From positions 62,001 through 126,000 of the forward strand of contig NZ_CAXWGX010000012.1 in NCBI RefSeq assembly GCF_964266745.1: 64,000 nucleotides of DNA, given 5' to 3'. The stretch is from Propionicimonas sp020161015 (lineage in GTDB: Bacteria; Actinomycetota; Actinomycetes; Propionibacteriales; Propionibacteriaceae). Below are positions 60,349 to 64,000 of the stretch, piece after piece. The notes under the pieces are model-generated. The model searched no databases and had not been told where the DNA came from. It saw only the letters and a program-made list of their open reading frames with translations. The first letter of the stretch is position 1, and each line of letters starts with the position of its first letter. The translations under genes were made by a program, and so were the position numbers.

Positions 60349-60977
60349 TGGCCGCGACCGCGACCAAGACCCTGCCGCGGCTCAAGGAGAAGTACCGCTC
60401 CGAGATCGCGCCGGCGCTCCACTCCGAGTTCGGCTACGACAACGTCATGCAGATCCCCGGTCTGACCAAGATCGTGGTGAACATGGGTGTCGGCGAGGCC
60501 GCTCGTGACTCGAAGGTGATCGACGCCGCCGTGCGCGACCTCACCGCGATCACCGGCCAGAAGCCGACCGTGACCAAGGCCCGCAAGTCCATCGCTCAGT
60601 TCAAGCTGCGCGAGGGCATGCCGATCGGCTGCCACGTCACGCTTCGTGGCGACCGGATGTGGGAGTTCGCCGACCGGCTGCTCACCCTCGCCCTGCCCCG
60701 CATCCGCGACTTCCGCGGCCTGTCGGGCCGGCAGTTCGACGGCAAGGGCAACTACACCTTCGGTCTCACCGAGCAGGTCATGTTCCACGAGATCGACCAG
60801 GACCGCATCGACAAGCTGCGTGGCATGGACATCACGTTCGTGACCACCGCCACCAACGATGACGAGGGTCGCGCCCTGCTGAAGGCGCTCGGCTTCCCGT
60901 TCAAGGCTCCGGCCGACGAGGTCGCCAAGGTCGTCAAGAAGAAGGGCCCGGCGTTCACGGGCAAGAAGAAGAGGTGA
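60348..60977 (+). CDS. rplE: Ribosomal protein L5
   Basis: 209 aa. LPRLKEKYRSEIAPALHSEF start, IPGLTKIVVNMGVGEAARDS, GQKPTVTKARKSIAQFKLRE and DITFVTTATNDDEGRALLKA. It carries 5S rRNA and touches the P-site tRNA. A Lys-rich tail of ~15 residues extends the C-terminus. ATG overlaps the rplX stop by one base. Confidence 0.98.
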   Translation: MAATATKTLPRLKEKYRSEIAPALHSEFGYDNVMQIPGLTKIVVNMGVGEAARDSKVIDAAVRDLTAITGQKPTVTKARKSIAQFKLREGMPIGCHVTLRGDRMWEFADRLLTLALPRIRDFRGLSGRQFDGKGNYTFGLTEQVMFHEIDQDRIDKLRGMDITFVTTATNDDEGRALLKALGFPFKAPADEVAKVVKKKGPAFTGKKKR

Positions 60978-60985
60978 ACTGAACC

Positions 60986-61171
60986 ATGGCCAAGACCGCC
61001 CTGAAGGTGAAGCAGGCTCGCAAGCCGAAGTTCGCCGTCCGCGCCTACACCCGCTGCAACCGCTGCGGCCGGCCCAAGGCCGTGTTCCGCAAGTTCGGCC
61101 TGTGCCGGATCTGTGTCCGGGAGCTCGCCCACAAGGGTGAACTGCCCGGTGTGACCAAGTCGTCCTGGTGA
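60986..61171 (+). CDS. rpsZ: Ribosomal protein S14, zinc-binding type Z
   Basis: 61 aa: short form with CNRCGRPKAVFRKFGLCRIC, a four-Cys zinc ribbon. It is the C+ form expected in the spc operon of actinobacteria; a zinc-independent copy, if any, lies elsewhere. GGTGAACTGAACC precedes the ATG. Confidence 0.97.
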   Translation: MAKTALKVKQARKPKFAVRAYTRCNRCGRPKAVFRKFGLCRICVRELAHKGELPGVTKSSW

Positions 61172-61253
61172 GCGATCACCACCTACCTTCCATCAACCCG
61201 CTGAAGGTCCACCCGCTGGTGGAAACCGTGGCGAGAAAGAGGCACCACACGTC

Positions 61254-61661
61254 ATGACCATGACCGATCCGATCGCGGACATGCTGACCCGGCTGCGGAA
61301 CGCCAACCAGGCGTACCACGAGTCGGCGTCCATGCCGCACAGCAAGATCAAGGCCGGTATCGCCGAGATCCTCACCAAGCAGGGCTACATCGCCGGGTAC
61401 GAGGTGCTCGAGCCGGCGGCCGGCGAGGTCGGCAAGACCCTCAAGCTCACCCTCAAGTACGGCACGAACCGCGAGCGGTCCATCGCCGGGGTGCGCCGGA
61501 TCTCCAAGCCGGGCCTGCGGGTCTACGCGAAGTCCACCGGCCTGCCCAAGGTGCTGGGCGGCATGGGGATCGCCATCATTTCCACCTCCCAAGGTCTGCT
61601 GACCGACAAGGAGGCCAACTCTCGAAGCGTCGGCGGGGAAGTCCTCGCCTACGTCTGGTGA
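61254..61661 (+). CDS. rpsH: Ribosomal protein S8
   Basis: 135 aa from ATG 61254; ATG 61260 (TDPIADMLTRLRNANQAYHE) is the usual family start and would give 133 aa. Ends GGMGIAIISTSQGLLTDKEA-N and GGEVLAYVW. 16S binder that in E. coli also represses the spc operon; no target site was identified here. The 82-base gap before it contains an imperfect hairpin. Confidence 0.97.
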   Translation: MTMTDPIADMLTRLRNANQAYHESASMPHSKIKAGIAEILTKQGYIAGYEVLEPAAGEVGKTLKLTLKYGTNRERSIAGVRRISKPGLRVYAKSTGLPKVLGGMGIAIISTSQGLLTDKEANSRSVGGEVLAYVW

Positions 61662-61679
61662 GCGAAAGGAGCTGAACAG

Positions 61680-62222
61680 ATGTCACGCATTGGCAGGCTT
61701 CCGATCGCCATCCCGGCCGGAGTCGACGTCACCCTCGACGGGCAGACGGTGTCGGTGAAGGGCCCGAAGGGCTCTCTCCAGCACGTCGTCCGCGAGCCGA
61801 TCAAGGTCGGCCGCAACGATGCCGGCGAGCTCGAGGTGACCCGTCCGGACGACGAGCGAGAGAGCCGTTCCCTGCACGGCCTGACCCGCACCCTCGTGGC
61901 CAACATGGTCACCGGCGTGACGGCGGGCTACGAGAAGAAGCTCGAGATCGTGGGCGTCGGCTACCGGGTGATCTTCAAGAGCCCCGAGCAGCTGGAGTTC
62001 AACCTCGGCTTCTCGCACCCGGTGGTCGTCAACGCCCCCGAGGGCATCACGTTCTCGGTGGAGAGCAACACCAAGTTCACCGTCTACGGGATCGACAAGC
62101 AGGCTGTGGGCGAGGTTGCCGCCAACATCCGCAAGATCCGCAAGCCCGAGCCGTACAAGGGCAAGGGCGTGCGCTACGCCGGTGAGCGGGTTCGCCGCAA
62201 GGTTGGAAAGGCTGGAAAGTAA
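61680..62222 (+). CDS. rplF: Ribosomal protein L6
   Basis: 180 aa. SRIGRLPIAIPAGVDVTLDG start, GYRVIFKSPEQLEFNLGFSH, and the C-terminal KPEPYKGKGVRYAGERVRRK signature. Near the sarcin-ricin loop. GAAAGGAGCTGAACAG precedes the ATG. Stop overlaps rplR. Confidence 0.98.
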   Translation: MSRIGRLPIAIPAGVDVTLDGQTVSVKGPKGSLQHVVREPIKVGRNDAGELEVTRPDDERESRSLHGLTRTLVANMVTGVTAGYEKKLEIVGVGYRVIFKSPEQLEFNLGFSHPVVVNAPEGITFSVESNTKFTVYGIDKQAVGEVAANIRKIRKPEPYKGKGVRYAGERVRRKVGKAGK

Positions 62223-62599
62223 TGGCTATCTCACTGTCGGTGAACAAGGGCATGGCCGACCGCCAGGCGGCGCGGCTGCGCCGTCAGGCCCGCGCTCGCA
62301 AGAAGATCGCCGGCTCGCCCGAGCGTCCGCGCCTGGTGGTGTTCCGGTCCAGCCGGCACATCGCCGCCCAGGTGATCGACGACACGACCGGCTCCACGCT
62401 GGCGTCGGCGTCCTCGCTGGAGCTGCGTGCCGATTCCGGCGACAAGTCGGCGAAGGCCAAGGCCGTCGGCAAGCTCGTGGCCGAGCGCGCGAAGAAGGCG
62501 GGCGTCGAGAACGTCGTCTTCGACCGTGCGGGCAACAAGTACCACGGACGGATCGCGGCGCTGGCTGACAGCGCCCGCGAGGCCGGTCTCGGATTCTGA
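62222..62599 (+). CDS. rplR: Ribosomal protein L18
   Basis: 125 aa. RLRRQARARKKIAGSPERPR, VFRSSRHIAAQVIDDTTGST, VFDRAGNKYHGRIAALADSA. Binds 5S rRNA with L5. ATG shares one base with the rplF stop. Confidence 0.98.
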   Translation: MAISLSVNKGMADRQAARLRRQARARKKIAGSPERPRLVVFRSSRHIAAQVIDDTTGSTLASASSLELRADSGDKSAKAKAVGKLVAERAKKAGVENVVFDRAGNKYHGRIAALADSAREAGLGF

Positions 62600-62621
62600 C
62601 GGATCGAAAGGTAAGCAAGCG

Positions 62622-63242
62622 ATGAATGGAACCCAGCGCCGCGGTGGCGGTGCAGGTACCGGTGGTGAGCAGCGTCGCGGCGGCCGTGAAGACCGTCGTG
62701 GCCGCGATGCAGCCGCCGAGAAGGAAAAGAGCCAGTACCTGGAGCGTGTCGTCGCGATCAACCGCGTCGCCAAGGTCGTCCAGGGCGGTCGCCGCTTCAG
62801 CTTCACCGCGCTGGTCGTGGTGGGCGATGGCGAGGGCACCGTGGGTGTCGGCTACGGCAAGGCCAAGGAGGTGCCCGCGGCGATCGCCAAGGGTGTCGAG
62901 GAGGCCAAGAAGCACTTCTTCCGCGTGCCGCGGGTGCAGGGAACGATTCCCCACCCCGTGCAGGGCGAGAAGGCTGCCGGTGTCGTGATGCTCCGTCCGG
63001 CGTCGCCGGGTACCGGCGTCATCGCCGGTGGCTCGGCCCGGGCGGTGCTCGAGTGCGCCGGCGTGCACGACGTGCTCGCCAAGTCGCTCGGCTCGGACAA
63101 CGCGATCAACGTGGTGCACGCCACCGTGGCTGCGCTGCAGAGCCTGGAGGAGCCGGAGGCGGTGGCCAAGCGCCGCGGTCTCCCGGTGGCCGATGTGACC
63201 CCGGCCGCCATCCTTCGGGCCCGTGAGGAGGGACGTCACTGA
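62622..63242 (+). CDS. rpsE: Ribosomal protein S5
   Basis: 206 aa. A Gly/Arg-rich N-terminal extension (~35 residues) precedes the double-stranded-RNA-binding domain (YLERVVAINRVAKVVQGGRR; ALVVVGDGEGTVGVGYGKAK) and the ribosomal S5 fold end. Acts in decoding accuracy and mRNA entry. ATG 62622 follows GAAAGGTAAGCAAGCG. Confidence 0.98.
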   Translation: MNGTQRRGGGAGTGGEQRRGGREDRRGRDAAAEKEKSQYLERVVAINRVAKVVQGGRRFSFTALVVVGDGEGTVGVGYGKAKEVPAAIAKGVEEAKKHFFRVPRVQGTIPHPVQGEKAAGVVMLRPASPGTGVIAGGSARAVLECAGVHDVLAKSLGSDNAINVVHATVAALQSLEEPEAVAKRRGLPVADVTPAAILRAREEGRH

Positions 63243-63424
63243 TGGCACGACTCAAGGTCACCCAGGTGAAGTCCGGGATCAGTGGGAAGCAGAACCAGCG
63301 CGACACCCTGCGCTCGCTGGGTCTGAAGCGCATCGGCGACGTGGTGGTGATCGAGGACCGGCCCGAGCTCGTGGGCATGGTCAAGACGATCCCGCACCTC
63401 GTCTCCGTCGAGGAGGTCGAGTGA
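63242..63424 (+). CDS. rpmD: Ribosomal protein L30
   Basis: 60 aa: ARLKVTQVKSGISGKQNQRD start, GLKRIGDVVVIEDRPELVGM, with HLVSVEEVE end. Small 50S protein. ATG shares a base with the rpsE stop. Confidence 0.97.
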   Translation: MARLKVTQVKSGISGKQNQRDTLRSLGLKRIGDVVVIEDRPELVGMVKTIPHLVSVEEVE

Positions 63425-63425
63425 T

Positions 63426-63866
63426 ATGGCACTGAAGGTCCACCACCTGCGTCCGGCTCCGGGAGCCAAGACCGCCAAGACCCGCGTGGGTCGCGGTGAG
63501 GGCTCCAAGGGCAAGACCGCCGGCCGCGGCACCAAGGGCACCGGCGCGCGGAAGAACACGCCGGAGAACTTCGAGGGCGGGCAGATGCCGCTGCACATGC
63601 GGCTCCCGAAGCTCCGTGGCTTCTCCAACCCGTTCCGCGTCGAGTACCAGGTCGTCAACGTGGCCCGGCTCGCCGAGCTGTTCCCCGAGGGCGGTGCGGT
63701 GACCCCGGCCGACCTCGTGGCCAAGGGCGCCGTCCGCGACGGCCAGCTCGTCAAGGTGCTCGGCAACGGTGAGATCACCGTCGCCGTGCAGGTCAGCGCG
63801 CACGCGTTCTCCGCGTCCGCCAAGGCGAAGATCGAGAAGGCCGGCGGTACCGCCACCGAGCTCTGA
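63426..63866 (+). CDS. rplO: Ribosomal protein L15
   Basis: 146 aa. ALKVHHLRPAPGAKTAKTRV, GRGEGSKGKTAGRGTKGTGA, EGGQMPLHMRLPKLRGFSNP, AHAFSASAKAKIEKAGGTA. Late 50S assembly protein. It is the last gene of the window; instead of secY, a terminator and a repeat follow it. Confidence 0.98.
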   Translation: MALKVHHLRPAPGAKTAKTRVGRGEGSKGKTAGRGTKGTGARKNTPENFEGGQMPLHMRLPKLRGFSNPFRVEYQVVNVARLAELFPEGGAVTPADLVAKGAVRDGQLVKVLGNGEITVAVQVSAHAFSASAKAKIEKAGGTATEL

Positions 63867-63882
63867 TCGACCGCAGTCAACG

Positions 63883-63911
63883 AAGGCCCCCGGCAGTTGC
63901 CGGGGGCCTTC
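63883..63911 (+). terminator. Terminator after rplO
   Basis: AAGGCCCCCGGCA (63883-63895) pairs with TGCCGGGGGCCTT (63898-63910), a perfect 13-bp stem with a tight loop, followed by TTCTGCGTTCCC, the same tail style as the terminators after tuf. Confidence 0.75.
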
Positions 63912-63942
63912 TGCGTTCCCGGGTTGCCGGACTCCCGCCTGT

Positions 63943-64000
63943 GCCGAGGGCCAGCCTTATGGCCGAGGGCCAGCACCGGGGGGCGAGCCCTCGGCGTCAA
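63943..64000. repeat. Dispersed nested inverted repeat, copy 2 (cut by window end)
   Basis: GCCGAGGGCCAGCCTTA, GCCGAGGGCC and CGAGCCCTCGGCG occur in the same order and spacing as at 42830-42887. The inner arms GGCCGAGGGC and GCCCTCGGCG are present. The right outer arm (expected to read AAGGCTGGCCCTCG) begins with the last AA of the window. Confidence 0.65.

Overview
The window is about 64 kb of high-GC actinobacterial chromosome. It carries the main transcription/translation gene block (secE-nusG-rplKAJL-rpoBC-rpsLG-fusA-tuf, then the S10/spc ribosomal protein genes from rpsJ to rplO). Several traits suggest Propionibacteriales/Propionibacteriaceae, although no marker here fixes the genus: the rpmG-hadA-hadB-murB order, a GlnRS, an MptB-like mannosyltransferase, assimilatory APS and sulfite reductases, and anaerobic ferredoxin chemistry (KorAB, an [FeFe] hydrogenase). 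Many genes begin 6-7 bases after a TANNNT -10 box, so leaderless transcripts look common. I see no CRISPR, prophage or insertion sequence.

Layout. (1) 1-5.8 kb, minus strand: a coupled operon sir-cysH-chelatase-korA-korB, preceded by a leaderless 23-codon uORF with tandem Cys codons that looks like a cysteine attenuator. (2) 6-18 kb: an MptB-like mannosyltransferase, an acyl-CoA hydrolase, xthA, a D-serine-dehydratase-like enzyme, yajQ, tRNA-Tyr, fumC, two DNA repair genes, tRNA-Thr, tRNA-Met, rpmG, hadAB, murB and an aminotransferase. (3) 18-32 kb: tRNA-Trp, secE, nusG, rplK, rplA, rplJ, rplL, rpoB, rpoC. A divergent pair is inserted between rplL and rpoB: a 48-aa exported peptide and an XRE/TPR regulator, with TTGAC/GTCAA palindromes at both ends. 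This looks like an undescribed peptide-signalling module. (4) 32-38 kb: rpiB, a NitT/TauT-type ABC transporter and a 1063-aa fusion of a GltD-like NAD(P)H/FAD module with an [FeFe] hydrogenase. (5) 38-42.7 kb: rpsL, rpsG, fusA, tuf. (6) 42.9-54 kb: accessory genes including divergent glnS/gltX separated by a 68-bp near-perfect palindrome, and a coupled redox cluster (secreted small protein, ApbE flavin transferase, heme-b-type membrane protein, NuoF-like NADH flavoprotein, small ferredoxin). (7) 54.3-63.9 kb: S10/spc ribosomal protein genes from rpsJ through rplO, ending in a terminator and a repeat where secY is usually found.

How parts may work together. KorAB could supply reduced ferredoxin to sulfite reductase, while the chelatase makes its siroheme. 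The hydrogenase fusion could exchange electrons between NAD(P)H, ferredoxin and H2. The ApbE/NuoF-like cluster could pass electrons from NADH through FeS centres and membrane heme to a flavinylated or metal acceptor outside the membrane. These links are inferences from gene order and motifs. A nested inverted repeat occurs after tuf and again after rplO, pointing to a dispersed intergenic element.
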